A stretch of 64,000 nt of DNA from Thermovenabulum sp049723235 (GTDB lineage Bacteria; Bacillota; Thermosediminibacteria; Thermosediminibacterales; Thermosediminibacteraceae), in the NCBI RefSeq assembly GCF_049723235.1, contig NZ_JBNARB010000013.1, positions 1-64,000 on the forward strand. The letters are read 5' to 3'. Positions within the stretch are counted from its first letter, which is position 1, and the number at the start of each line of letters is the position of its first letter. This document shows positions 1 through 9,748 of the stretch, one piece after another. The notes under the pieces were generated by a model. That model saw only the letters and a list, made by a program, of their open reading frames with translations. It was not told where the DNA came from and did not search any database. A program made the position numbers and the translations under genes.

Positions 1-62
1 ATTTTTTTATATTAATAAATCAAAATTTATGAAAGGAATTTGTCAAAATAAATAATTCAATA

Positions 63-93
63 TTGATAATTTTAAGCATTTTTATGGTATAAT
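63..93 (+). promoter_or_regulatory. putative sigma-A promoter of ilvN-ilvD
   Basis: A TTGATA hexamer at 63-68 and a TATAAT at 88-93, preceded by TGG, are separated by 19 bases. The transcript would start near 100, about 40 bases before ilvN. The spacer is longer than ideal. A promoter here would make ilvN the first gene of its transcript, so ilvB is not co-transcribed from directly upstream. Confidence 0.5.
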
Positions 94-147
94 ATTTTAA
101 ATTATAAAAACCGGTTTAAGATTTTCCTGAGAAAAGGGGTGAAAATT

Positions 148-678
148 TTGCGCAGAGCCGTATTTTCGGTGCTTGTACATAATGAGTACGGGGTTGTAAC
201 CAGGATATCAGGGCTTTTTACCAGGAGGGGGTTTAATATAACCAGCTTCACCGGGGAAGAGACGGAAAACCCGAAAATATCAAGGATCACCATTGTAGCC
301 GAGGGAGATGAAAGGGAGCTGGACCAGATTAAGAGCCAGGTGGAAAAGCTGGTGGATGTGATAAAGGTAGTGGAATTGGACGTAAAAGCTTCGGTTCAAA
401 GGGAACTTGCCCTTATCAAGGTCAAAACCGATGACAAAAACAGGACGGAAATCTTTCAAATTGCTGAATCCTTCAGGGGGAAAATCGTGGATATCGAGCC
501 CGAATCGGTAATTATTGAAATAACCGGTGACCTGGAAAAAATAAAGGCTTTTTTAAACATGATGAAGCATTACACCATTATCGAAAGCGTGAGGACGGGG
601 ATAATAGCCCTGCAGAGAGGAAAAAAAGGAATTTTGGATGAAGATGACACAAATGAGTCAAAGGAGGCTAAAATATGA
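148..678 (+). CDS. ilvN: acetolactate synthase small (regulatory) subunit
   Basis: Regulatory subunit of acetohydroxyacid synthase, the first common enzyme of valine, leucine and isoleucine synthesis; it binds the IlvB catalytic subunit and confers valine feedback inhibition. The N-terminal ACT domain is recognisable from RRAVFSVLVHNEYGVVTRIS, then GLFTRRGFNI. The C-terminal half (after about residue 80) fits the small-subunit C domain, and the product of about 176 aa has the usual bacterial length. A GTG at 139 is in frame, but the AAAAGGGG ribosome site at 132-138 abuts it, so the TTG at 148 with 7-9 bases spacing is preferred. The stop overlaps the ATG of ilvD (ATGA), indicating translational coupling. 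No ilvB is seen in the 147 bases upstream. Confidence 0.95.
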   Translation: MRRAVFSVLVHNEYGVVTRISGLFTRRGFNITSFTGEETENPKISRITIVAEGDERELDQIKSQVEKLVDVIKVVELDVKASVQRELALIKVKTDDKNRTEIFQIAESFRGKIVDIEPESVIIEITGDLEKIKAFLNMMKHYTIIESVRTGIIALQRGKKGILDEDDTNESKEAKI

Positions 679-2333
679 TAAGCGACAGGGTTAAAAAAGG
701 ATTTCAGAGGGCACCCCACAGGTCCCTTTTTTACGCGATGGGATTTACCGGGGAAGAACTGGAAAGGCCTATCATAGGTGTTGTAAACTCCAAAAGTGAA
801 ATAATTCCCGGCCATGTACATTTAGACAGGATAGCTTCTGCGGTAAAAACGGGAATTTTGATGGCGGGGGGCACTCCCGTGGAGGTGCCCGCAATAGGCA
901 TCTGCGACGGTATTGCCATGAACCATGTGGGCATGAAATATCCCCTCGCCAGCAGGGAACTTATTGCCGATTCCATTGAAGCCTTAGCGATAGCCCATGC
1001 CTTCGATGGGCTCGTCCTTATCCCCAACTGCGACAAAATTGTCCCGGGAATGCTTATGGCCGCGGCCCGGCTCAATATACCCGCAGTAGTGGTAAGCGGA
1101 GGGCCAATGTATGCGGGAAGGCTAAAGGGTAAAAAGATAGACCTCTCTACCTGCTTCGAAAGTGTGGGGAAATACAGCCAGGGGAATATAACCGATGAGG
1201 AATTGGAGGAAATAGAAAAAAGCGCGTGCCCCGGCTGCGGTTCCTGTGCCGGGCTTTTTACGGCAAACTCCATGAACTGTATGGTGGAAGCTCTCGGGAT
1301 GGGGCTTCCGGGCAACGGCACAATTCCCGCCTATGAAGGGGCAAGAATAGCCCTTGCCAAAAAAGCGGGAATGGCGGTAATGGAACTCGTAAAAAAGGAC
1401 GTGAAGCCCAGGGATATAATGACGAAAAAAGCCTTTGAAAATGCCATTGCCGTGGATATGGCCATGGCCGGATCTTCCAATACGGTGCTTCATCTCCTGG
1501 CCATTGCCCATGAAGCGAAGGCGGATGTGGACCTTAAGCTCTTTGACGAAATCAGCGCAAAAACCCCGAATCTCTGTAAAATAAGCCCGAGCGGTGAACA
1601 CAGAATGGAGGACCTGCACGGGGCGGGGGGAATACCGGCCATTATGAAGGAGCTCTCAAAAATAGGTTTAATTCACTTAGATCAATTGACGGTAACCGGA
1701 AAAGCGGTAGGTGAAAATATAGAAAATGTACGGATTCCGGATGGGGATGTCATAAGGACGGTGGAAAATCCATACAGGGAGACGGGCGGCCTTGCGGTGC
1801 TTTTTGGGAACCTGGCGCCCGATGGGGCTGTGGTGAAGGAAGCCGCCGTGGCTCCGGAGATGCTCTACCACGAGGGCCCGGCCAGGGTATTCGATTCGGA
1901 GGAAGAAGCCGTTGATGCTATTTTAAACGGCAAAATAAATAAGGGGGATGTGGTTGTAATAAGGTACGAAGGGCCCAAAGGCGGTCCCGGAATGAGGGAA
2001 ATGCTTTCACCCACCTCGGCCATAGCGGGGATGGGACTTGATAAAGAAGTAGCCCTGATTACCGACGGCAGATTTTCCGGCGCCACCCGGGGAGCTTCCA
2101 TAGGGCATGTATCTCCCGAAGCCATGGAAGGAGGGCCAATTGCCCTTATCAAAGACGGGGACAAAATCAGGATCGATATTAAGGGTAGGAGGCTGGATGT
2201 TTTGCTGACTCAGGAAGAACTTAAGGAGAGGAAAAAATCCTGGGTATGCCCACCCCCCAAGGTGAAGGAAGGGTATTTAGCCCGCTACAGCCGGATGGTA
2301 ACCTCCGCCTCAACGGGTGCGGTTTTAGTATAA
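675..2333 (+). CDS. ilvD: dihydroxy-acid dehydratase
   Basis: Fe-S dehydratase that converts 2,3-dihydroxy-isovalerate and -methylvalerate to the 2-keto acids of branched-chain amino acid synthesis; cytoplasmic. The family signatures are present: NCDKIVPGM with Cys119, the ACPGCGSCAGLFTANSMNC cluster-ligand segment starting near residue 184, and DGRFSGATRGASIGHVSPEA near the C-terminus. At 552 aa it is full length. AAAGGAGG at 660-667 is a strong ribosome site, and the start overlaps the ilvN stop. The Cys pattern fits the IlvD branch rather than 6-phosphogluconate dehydratase, and the ilvN linkage supports this. It ends just before an intrinsic terminator. Confidence 0.97.
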   Translation: MISDRVKKGFQRAPHRSLFYAMGFTGEELERPIIGVVNSKSEIIPGHVHLDRIASAVKTGILMAGGTPVEVPAIGICDGIAMNHVGMKYPLASRELIADSIEALAIAHAFDGLVLIPNCDKIVPGMLMAAARLNIPAVVVSGGPMYAGRLKGKKIDLSTCFESVGKYSQGNITDEELEEIEKSACPGCGSCAGLFTANSMNCMVEALGMGLPGNGTIPAYEGARIALAKKAGMAVMELVKKDVKPRDIMTKKAFENAIAVDMAMAGSSNTVLHLLAIAHEAKADVDLKLFDEISAKTPNLCKISPSGEHRMEDLHGAGGIPAIMKELSKIGLIHLDQLTVTGKAVGENIENVRIPDGDVIRTVENPYRETGGLAVLFGNLAPDGAVVKEAAVAPEMLYHEGPARVFDSEEEAVDAILNGKINKGDVVVIRYEGPKGGPGMREMLSPTSAIAGMGLDKEVALITDGRFSGATRGASIGHVSPEAMEGGPIALIKDGDKIRIDIKGRRLDVLLTQEELKERKKSWVCPPPKVKEGYLARYSRMVTSASTGAVLV

Positions 2334-2360
2334 TAAAAAACTATATAAAAATTGCTTTTA

Positions 2361-2400
2361 AAAGCTGCGAAAATTTTAAAAATCGCAGCTTTTATTTTTA
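2361..2400 (+). terminator. intrinsic terminator after ilvD
   Basis: The stem AAAGCTGCGA (2361-2370) pairs with TCGCAGCTTT (2383-2392) and is followed by a T-rich tract. It closes the ilvN-ilvD transcript. Confidence 0.85.
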
Positions 2401-2494
2401 AGTTTTAAGAAAATCGTCTTTTTCCGGGATTAACTTCGAGAAAAAAATGTCGATAAAAAAATTAAAAAGGATTTATTAACAACTGTGGAAAGCA

Positions 2495-2607
2495 TGTGGA
2501 TAAATTATACACAATGGGGAAAAACCATCTTAACCTGCGTTAAATCTAAAGGACAAGGGGAGCAAATTATCAACACCTGTGGATAACTTTGTGGATAATC
2601 TGGATAA
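2495..2607. promoter_or_regulatory. DnaA-box cluster
   Basis: Within 113 bases there are three perfect DnaA boxes on the minus strand (TGTGGATAA at 2495-2503, 2578-2586 and 2590-2598), a TTATACACA at 2505-2513, a TTATCAACA at 2567-2575, and a one-mismatch TCTGGATAA at 2599-2607. The rest of the 378-base gap between ilvD and the next gene is A+T-rich and has no ORF; an A+T-rich stretch at 2608-2700 follows the boxes. The boxes are seen directly. Whether they form an origin, a DnaA-titration cluster or an operator for the downstream giant gene is inference. No dnaA, dnaN or strand switch lies nearby, which argues against the main origin. Confidence 0.8.
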
Positions 2608-2711
2608 TTTTCTTTTAAAAGGATTTTAATGGTTTTTTGTCGAATTAAATAATAAAATTTTCGCAATAAATGACAATTTATTTTACGTTTATATAGAAAA
2701 AATTACCGGGG

Positions 2712-5700
2712 GTGGAGTCGGTGTCGAATGTAAATAGAATGAGGACACTGCATAAATTTTTATCTATAATAATACTTATATCCCTTATTGTAACCTTATT
2801 CCCATATAAGCCAGCTTTTGCGGATGTGCCGGTAATTTCGGGAATCACTCCCTTCAGTGGAAGCGCTGCGGGAGGGGAAACAGTCACTATTAATGGGCAG
2901 AATTTTGCTCCTGCCAATAAAATAAAGGTGCTCTTTGGAAGCATAGAGGCTAAGGTTATTTCGGTGGATTCGACGGGGACACTGATTACCGTTGAAACCC
3001 CCTCCTATCCCCAGCTGGGGAGCGTCAGCGTCACGGTCAAAAATTCCGACACCGAGGTGGCCATATCCGACCCGTCCGGTGGAGGTGGATTTACATATTT
3101 GCAGAGTAAACCCCAGATAGACTCCGTTTCCCCTTTGACCGGCACCGCAGGGACGGAGATCACCATTACCGGAAAGGAATTCATGAAGGATATAGATTCC
3201 CAGAGAAAGCTAATTGTTCAAATAGGTGGCTATGTGGCATCAAAGATAACCTATGTCAGCTCAACGGTAATAAAGGCTGTTGTTCCTGCCATGTTTATCG
3301 GTTACAAGGATATCCGGGTGGAAAATCCTGATGGCGGAACTGCTATTTATTACCCGGCGGAAGACAGCAAAAAGTTTTACTACCAGAAAAGCACTCCGAC
3401 CGTAACCAGCATAACCCCAGCAAAAGGCCCCATTAATACCGCAACAGAGATAACCATAAAGGGTACAAACTTTGTTGCGGGCTATTATCCGGGCACTCAA
3501 ACCCCTATAACAACCGTTACCGTAGGTGGTGTTTCTGCAACCGACGTGCAGGTGATAAGCGAGACCACAATTGTGGCTAAAACCCCACCCCTTTCAACCC
3601 TCGGGCCACAGCATGTGATCGTAACCGTTGACGGGGTAAGTGCTATAAAAGAGAACGGTTTTACTTATATATCAAACCCTAAAATAGATGCAGTTAGTCC
3701 AAATAATGGAAGCGTACTCGGGGGCACTTCGGTAAGCATTACGGGTTCAGGATTTATGAACGGAGCAACGGTAAAATTCGGAGCAAATACGGCAAAAAAT
3801 GTGGTTGTTCAAAGTTCCACTTTAATTACAGCTACACTGCCTGAAAGCACTGTTTCGGGTCTTGTAGCCGTTACGGTAACAAATACGGATGGCGGAAGCT
3901 ATACAAAGGATAATGCTTTTGAATACACGAGGACTACTCCTGTTATAGAAAAAGTATCAAATACCATGGATTTTACCGGGCCTGCAGAAGGCAGTGTGCT
4001 CGGAAACGAGTGGATATATATAAAAGGGGCAAAATTTGGGGATGACGGTTATCCCGATGAAGTTAAGGTGTATTTTGGAACAAAGTCTGCTTTAGAAGTT
4101 CGATTAACAAAAACGGCACAAGGGGATTACATAGCTGCCTTAACACCTCCTAGCAGCGTTGAAGGCACCGTAACATTGAAGGTGGTAAATAAGGATGGAG
4201 GTACTGCTGCTGCCTCTTTTACCTATACGAGGAGTAAGCCTGTGATAACGGATATTTTCCCCACATCCTCTACAACCACAAAGCAGGAAGATGTAACTAT
4301 TACCGGTTACGACTTCATGGATGGGGCAAAGGTTTACTTCGGAAGCTATGAGGCAAAAAACGTTGTTGTGTCTACTGTTGAAGGGTTAAAGATCATTAAA
4401 GCAACTATTCCCGAAAGTCCGTCACCGGGGCTTGTGGATGTAAAAGTGGTAAACCCCGATCAGGGCACGGCGGTTTCCCCGAAGAAGTTTGAGTATGTAA
4501 AGAGCAATCCTGAGGTGACCTCTGTTGTCTACGAAAAGGATGTGGGGCAGTACGTATACGCACCTGTTAACGCGGATATTGAGTCCCTTATGAATATAAA
4601 GGTTAATGTTGGGACCACGAAAGGCGGCAACAACGTCAGGATAGAAGGCAAGGACTTTTCAAGCAATGCTGCAGTTACTGTAGGAGGAAAAGCGGCTATA
4701 AATGTAAAGGTAACCAAAGAATCGCCTGAAAGGCACATAATAACCTTTGTAACACCTCTTGGAGATGTAGGGGTAAAAGACGTTGTTGTGCAAAATCCTG
4801 ACGGCTCAAAGGTTACTGTGCCCTTTAAATACGTTATATCTCCTACAATAACCGGCATCACCCCTTCAACGGGCACCACGGAAGGGGGAGACATAGTAGA
4901 GATTTCCGGCACTAACTTTGCAGGTAAGGCTGAGGATATTAAGGTATTCTTCGGAGGGGCTGAAGCACAGATTCAAAGTGCTTCATCAACTAAGATAGTG
5001 GTGAAAACCCCAAGGAATCAGGAAGGCGCAAAAAATGTCACGGTGATAAACCTTACCGACTACGGCATTGACATAAAAAAGGAAGGTTTCACCTATGTTT
5101 TGCCTCCGAGCAATCCGCAAATAGAAAGCATAAGCCCTTTAAGCGGACCGACGACCGGAGGCACCGAAATAACCGTTGTGGGCTATGACATAAGAAGCGG
5201 TGCAAAGCTTTACATCGACGGGAAGGAAGCTACGGTTACTTCAATAGAAGTAAAAGAGGAAATGTTAGAAGGCGGCGTTGTTTATAAAACCACCTTGAAA
5301 GCAATCACACCGCCAGGTACCGCAGGGGAAAAAGAGGTCAAAGTGATAAACTCCGATGGGAAATATGCTCTTTCGCCAAAACCCTTTACTTACAAAATAC
5401 CCGAAAAGGCATTATCCATTACCAGCATAACGCCCAATAAAGGCTCGGTGCTCGGCGGCACCTCGGTAACCGTAAAAGGTGCAAATTTTGTAAAAAGAGA
5501 ATTGGTAGAAGGCACAATTTACCGAAAGACTAAACTCACCATAGGCGGCAATGAAGCATACAACGTAGATGTGAAGGATGACCTCATAACCATTACCGCG
5601 CAAACCCCGGGCGGCTCCTTGGGGGCCCAGGATGTTATAGTAAAGGTGGTAAAGGTGGATGAATCCAAAAATCCCGAAGAGGAATTGGAAATAGAAAGCT

Positions 5701-8700
5701 CCGCGGTTTTAAAGGGAGGCTTTACCTATGAACTCCCGAAAAGCCAGCCTGAGATTACAAAAGTAGTAGCCTACAACTCGAGAACGGGGCAGGAAGAGCC
5801 TGCGGTGGGCCCGGTAGGCGGAGGAACCATTGTAAGGATATACGGCGAAGAGTTTATTGCCGAATCGGGCGGAAAGAGGTTGGAGGTATATTTCGGCAAG
5901 AACAAAGCCAATATTGTTGAGGTCGTAAGTTCAGGGCTCATTCAGGCGATAACCCCTTCGAGCACGCAGGTAGGAGCGGTTGATGTAAAGGTGGTAAATC
6001 CCGACGGCGGGGAAGCGGTAGCTTACGGAGGATTCATATATAAAGGCAACAACATAATAGTGACGGGTATTACCCCGAACAGCGCAAGCGTCCTCGGAGG
6101 GGTTAATGCAATAGTCTTCGGCGCAAATTTCATAGAGGGCACTCAGGTGACCATAGGCGGAGAAGCAGCGCTTAATGTAGTTGTTGAAAGCCCGACGAAG
6201 ATTTCGCTGACAGTACCGCCAAATACGCCGGGTCTAAAGGATGTGGTTGTACAAAACAGCTTCGGAAGTGCAACACTTCCAAAGGCTTTCCTCTATTTTG
6301 TAGAACAGACAAAACCTGTAATAACTGGAATAACTCCGGATTTTGGTAAATCTACCGGAGGTGACAAAATAACCATTACCGGTCAGGACTTTATGGCAGG
6401 CCCCAACACAAAGGTTTTCATAGGTGAAAATCAAGCCCAGCAGGTAAATGTGAAGAGCACTACCGAAATAGAGGTAATCACTCCTCCCGGAACGCCGGGA
6501 TGGAGGAGCATAACGATTATAAACAGCGATGGGGGCACATATACTCTATCCAACTGCTTTAAGTATATAAGCACCCCTATCATCGAATCTTTAACTCCGT
6601 CAAAAGGGCCTGTTGAAGGGGGAATGTACTTAGAAATCAAGGGCAAAAACTTTATGCCGGGGCTTAGTGCAAGGTTTGTGGGCGGTTTTGTCTATGAGGG
6701 GCAAAATTATATAGACCTTCAAAACATACAGGTGATAAGCGAAAACCTCATAAAAGCCTTTACCCCGCCTTCACCGGGAGGATATAAGGGCTTTGTGGAC
6801 CTTGAAATTATAAACCCTGATGCAGAAGGGACTTTTGGAAGGGCCAAAAAGGAAGGGGCATACCTTTATAAGGACACCTATACAAAGCCCGAAATTTACT
6901 ATATTACACCCAATAAAGGACCCGTCGACGGCGGTACCGATGTAACCATAACCGGCAAGGATTTTGCAAAGGATGCCGCTGTGGTTTTTAAAGATAGCTT
7001 TTCGCCAAGTGTAGTATATAGAAACTCTACGACCTTGATAGCAAAAACACCGCCGGGTAAGGAAGGTACCGTTGATGTGCAGGTGATAAATCTAAGCGAC
7101 GGCGGTTTTGCAAAAAAAGAAGGAGGATTTACTTACACTGTGCCCCGCAGTTCTCCCAGGATAATTTCGGTAGTCCCCAACAAGGGAAGCTCTGAAGGAG
7201 GCACTCCGGTTACAATTTACGGAAGTGACTTCAGGGAAGGTATAATAGTCCTGATAGACGGCAAGGAAATTCCAAATGACAAAGTAAACCTGATAAGTCC
7301 CACTGAGCTCAGGATAAAGACACCTGTAGCCGATACATACGGCAAAAAGGCGGTAACCGTTGTAAACCAGGACGGTGGGATGTTCACATTAAAGGATGGC
7401 TTTGAATACGTTCCTCCTGCTACACTGCCGGTTATTACAAATGTTACCCCCACTCAGAGTACAGTATTCGGCGGTGCCCTTGTCAGGGTATTTGGCAAAA
7501 ACTTTGTCCCGGGGGCAAAGATATACTTTGGCGGTGTAGAAGCGCAGGAGGTTGCGGTGGACGAAACGGGAGAGCTTGCCACATGCGTAACCCCTGCATA
7601 TAAGACGGGAAGTGCCGATGTTTTAATAAACGGCAAATATCCGGTAGAGGTTATTTTGGTAAATCCCGATGGAGGCCTTGCTTTATACCAGGAAAATTTC
7701 TACTTCGTTGTTCCCGAATCAAGGCCCAAAATACTGGAGATAAATCCAAGCAAAGGTCCCAAAACGGGAGGAAACCTTATTACCATAGAAGGCGTGGATT
7801 TTAGGAAGGATGCCAAGGTGTTTATAGGTACTAAGGAAGCTAAGGTGGAAAAAATTGAAGACGACCAGGGCAGGCTTTCCACCGATGAAGGCTTTGTATC
7901 TGGGGTTAAGATAACTGTAGAGGTGCCGACGGGTGATACAGGCAAAGTGGATGTAAGGGTCTTAAACCCCGATGGAGGCCTTGCCGTCCTTTCCAGGGGA
8001 TATGAATATTTAAACATTGCCGGCGAGGTGAAACTGGAATTTATTAACCCCAGGGAAGGAGCGGTTTCGGGGGGGACTCCCTTTGTCATCAAGGGCAGCG
8101 GTTTTGTAAACCCCGTGAGCGTATATTTCGGAGGAGAGCTGGCCAAAAACGCCACTGCGGTGGACAACAGCACCATAAAAGGCTACACCCCACCCAATAC
8201 GCCGGGTAAAAAGGATGTGGTGGTGCTAAACGGCAACGGCCTTTCCGGGGCTTTAAAGGACGGCTTTGAATATAAGGTACCAGAGAAATACCCGAGAATT
8301 ACCGGGATTGACCCGGCAAAAGGCCCTGCATACGGCGGTATTGAGGTTAACATCTACGGTGAAAACTTTTTGAGCAGCGCAAAGGTGTTTATCGGCGAAA
8401 ACGAAGCTCAGGTAACCCTTGTAGAGCCAAATCACATAAAGATAATTCTTCCGCCGGGAGAGCTGGGGGCAAAGGATGTAATAGTTATAAACCCCGATAC
8501 GGGAATTGACGTTCTGGAAGAGGGCTTTACTTATGTAGATTTCCCAAAAATTGAAAAAGTCGAGCCCTCCGAGGGCCCTGTGGAAGGCGGAACCGAAATT
8601 ACAATTACCGGAAAAAACTTTAAGCCGGGACTTGTGGTGCTCATAGGAGGAAAAACCGCGCAGAACGTAAATGTGGCAGGAGAAACAAAAATTACTGCAA

Positions 8701-9707
8701 AGACTCCACCCCATACTGCCGGTTATAAGGACGTTAAAGTTATAAATCCGGACGGTGCGGAGGCTACCTTAAAAGACGGATTTTACTATAAACCCCCCAG
8801 GACAAAGCCTGAAGCCCCCGCAAACCTCTGGGCCGCAGGTTTTGACAAGACTACAATTAAACTTTCCTGGGATCCTTCACTGAATGCCAACTATTATGAA
8901 ATTTACGGAGCACAAGGTAGCAGTTCCAATTACAAATACATCGGCAAAACGGCGGATACGGTATTTTTCGCCACCGGGCTGTCGCCCGATACAAAGTACT
9001 ACTTCAAAGTGAGGGCAGTTAATGAACTGGGAGTTTCGGATTTTTCCTATGCTGACTACGCCTATACAAAAAAAGGAGAACTGGAAAACCTTTTAGAGCT
9101 CCCTTACGATTATTCCGAGGACAAGAGCAAATCCCAGGTGACCGTTTATATAAAAAGCGAAGGGATTTTGAAGGATCGGGGTTACAAAGTTACGGTGAAA
9201 TCCGGTAAGGCTTTAAACTACAAAAATTACACCGCTTATCTGCCCCTTGGAATCCTCTCTAAGGTAAGCTCTGTAACCCTTGTCTTCGATGAAGTGGTTA
9301 TAAATTTAAATTCCGGATCCCTTTACTCGTATAAAATTGCTTCTTTGAGCGAAAAAGAAAAAGAAGACACGAGCCTGATAATCAAAGTTAAAAGGGCAGA
9401 AGGCAAAGAAAGGGATGAGCTTTTAAAGGGCCTTTCTAAAGGGGATATCATCCTTTCCGGGCCGGTTTACGTGGACTTCGAGTATAAAGCCCTTAAGTTC
9501 TACGTGAAGCCCGATTATGTGAAAGCAAACCTTTACATGGATTACGATTACAGCACCTTTTATCAAAAAGGGCTGAAGAGCGCGGATTTGAAAAAATACG
9601 ATGATAAAAACCGTTCCTGGACGAAGGTTTATGAAGCGGCCGGATACTACTTCACTTCGGGGGGAATAATAACCGCCCCGGGCTACTACGGGGTCATGGG
9701 AAGGTAA
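2712..9707 (+). CDS. giant secreted protein with 21 TIG/IPT repeats and one FN3 domain
   Basis: A 2331-aa exported protein. A hydrophobic signal peptide covers roughly residues 10-38 and ends ...PAFA before DVPVISGITP. I count 21 tandem IPT/TIG immunoglobulin-like repeats, each opening with a variant of xITPxxGxxxGGTxVTIxGxxF, from about residue 38 to 2030. A fibronectin type III domain follows (about 2033-2120, ending SPDTKYYFKVRAVNELG), then a C-terminal region of about 210 residues I do not recognise. No SLH, LPXTG or membrane anchor is visible, so it may bind a partner such as the SLH proteins encoded downstream. GTG 2712 is the longest start; GTG 2721 has better spacing from the GGGGGTGG at 2708-2715. 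TIG repeats usually mean an extended adhesive or structural surface rod; that role here is inference. Confidence 0.85.
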   Translation: MESVSNVNRMRTLHKFLSIIILISLIVTLFPYKPAFADVPVISGITPFSGSAAGGETVTINGQNFAPANKIKVLFGSIEAKVISVDSTGTLITVETPSYPQLGSVSVTVKNSDTEVAISDPSGGGGFTYLQSKPQIDSVSPLTGTAGTEITITGKEFMKDIDSQRKLIVQIGGYVASKITYVSSTVIKAVVPAMFIGYKDIRVENPDGGTAIYYPAEDSKKFYYQKSTPTVTSITPAKGPINTATEITIKGTNFVAGYYPGTQTPITTVTVGGVSATDVQVISETTIVAKTPPLSTLGPQHVIVTVDGVSAIKENGFTYISNPKIDAVSPNNGSVLGGTSVSITGSGFMNGATVKFGANTAKNVVVQSSTLITATLPESTVSGLVAVTVTNTDGGSYTKDNAFEYTRTTPVIEKVSNTMDFTGPAEGSVLGNEWIYIKGAKFGDDGYPDEVKVYFGTKSALEVRLTKTAQGDYIAALTPPSSVEGTVTLKVVNKDGGTAAASFTYTRSKPVITDIFPTSSTTTKQEDVTITGYDFMDGAKVYFGSYEAKNVVVSTVEGLKIIKATIPESPSPGLVDVKVVNPDQGTAVSPKKFEYVKSNPEVTSVVYEKDVGQYVYAPVNADIESLMNIKVNVGTTKGGNNVRIEGKDFSSNAAVTVGGKAAINVKVTKESPERHIITFVTPLGDVGVKDVVVQNPDGSKVTVPFKYVISPTITGITPSTGTTEGGDIVEISGTNFAGKAEDIKVFFGGAEAQIQSASSTKIVVKTPRNQEGAKNVTVINLTDYGIDIKKEGFTYVLPPSNPQIESISPLSGPTTGGTEITVVGYDIRSGAKLYIDGKEATVTSIEVKEEMLEGGVVYKTTLKAITPPGTAGEKEVKVINSDGKYALSPKPFTYKIPEKALSITSITPNKGSVLGGTSVTVKGANFVKRELVEGTIYRKTKLTIGGNEAYNVDVKDDLITITAQTPGGSLGAQDVIVKVVKVDESKNPEEELEIESSAVLKGGFTYELPKSQPEITKVVAYNSRTGQEEPAVGPVGGGTIVRIYGEEFIAESGGKRLEVYFGKNKANIVEVVSSGLIQAITPSSTQVGAVDVKVVNPDGGEAVAYGGFIYKGNNIIVTGITPNSASVLGGVNAIVFGANFIEGTQVTIGGEAALNVVVESPTKISLTVPPNTPGLKDVVVQNSFGSATLPKAFLYFVEQTKPVITGITPDFGKSTGGDKITITGQDFMAGPNTKVFIGENQAQQVNVKSTTEIEVITPPGTPGWRSITIINSDGGTYTLSNCFKYISTPIIESLTPSKGPVEGGMYLEIKGKNFMPGLSARFVGGFVYEGQNYIDLQNIQVISENLIKAFTPPSPGGYKGFVDLEIINPDAEGTFGRAKKEGAYLYKDTYTKPEIYYITPNKGPVDGGTDVTITGKDFAKDAAVVFKDSFSPSVVYRNSTTLIAKTPPGKEGTVDVQVINLSDGGFAKKEGGFTYTVPRSSPRIISVVPNKGSSEGGTPVTIYGSDFREGIIVLIDGKEIPNDKVNLISPTELRIKTPVADTYGKKAVTVVNQDGGMFTLKDGFEYVPPATLPVITNVTPTQSTVFGGALVRVFGKNFVPGAKIYFGGVEAQEVAVDETGELATCVTPAYKTGSADVLINGKYPVEVILVNPDGGLALYQENFYFVVPESRPKILEINPSKGPKTGGNLITIEGVDFRKDAKVFIGTKEAKVEKIEDDQGRLSTDEGFVSGVKITVEVPTGDTGKVDVRVLNPDGGLAVLSRGYEYLNIAGEVKLEFINPREGAVSGGTPFVIKGSGFVNPVSVYFGGELAKNATAVDNSTIKGYTPPNTPGKKDVVVLNGNGLSGALKDGFEYKVPEKYPRITGIDPAKGPAYGGIEVNIYGENFLSSAKVFIGENEAQVTLVEPNHIKIILPPGELGAKDVIVINPDTGIDVLEEGFTYVDFPKIEKVEPSEGPVEGGTEITITGKNFKPGLVVLIGGKTAQNVNVAGETKITAKTPPHTAGYKDVKVINPDGAEATLKDGFYYKPPRTKPEAPANLWAAGFDKTTIKLSWDPSLNANYYEIYGAQGSSSNYKYIGKTADTVFFATGLSPDTKYYFKVRAVNELGVSDFSYADYAYTKKGELENLLELPYDYSEDKSKSQVTVYIKSEGILKDRGYKVTVKSGKALNYKNYTAYLPLGILSKVSSVTLVFDEVVINLNSGSLYSYKIASLSEKEKEDTSLIIKVKRAEGKERDELLKGLSKGDIILSGPVYVDFEYKALKFYVKPDYVKANLYMDYDYSTFYQKGLKSADLKKYDDKNRSWTKVYEAAGYYFTSGGIITAPGYYGVMGR

Positions 9708-9748
9708 AAAAAGCGTGCAGGAGGCGTCTTAAGAGGGAAGGAGAGGGT

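Noticed and set aside
2495..2607. Calling the DnaA-box cluster the chromosomal origin
   Set aside because: No dnaA, dnaN, rpmH or gyrase genes nearby and no change of gene direction; a titration or regulatory cluster fits better.
8253..8714. A 153-aa frame on the minus strand inside the TIG gene
   Set aside because: A shadow of the strongly coding + strand; no ribosome site or family match.
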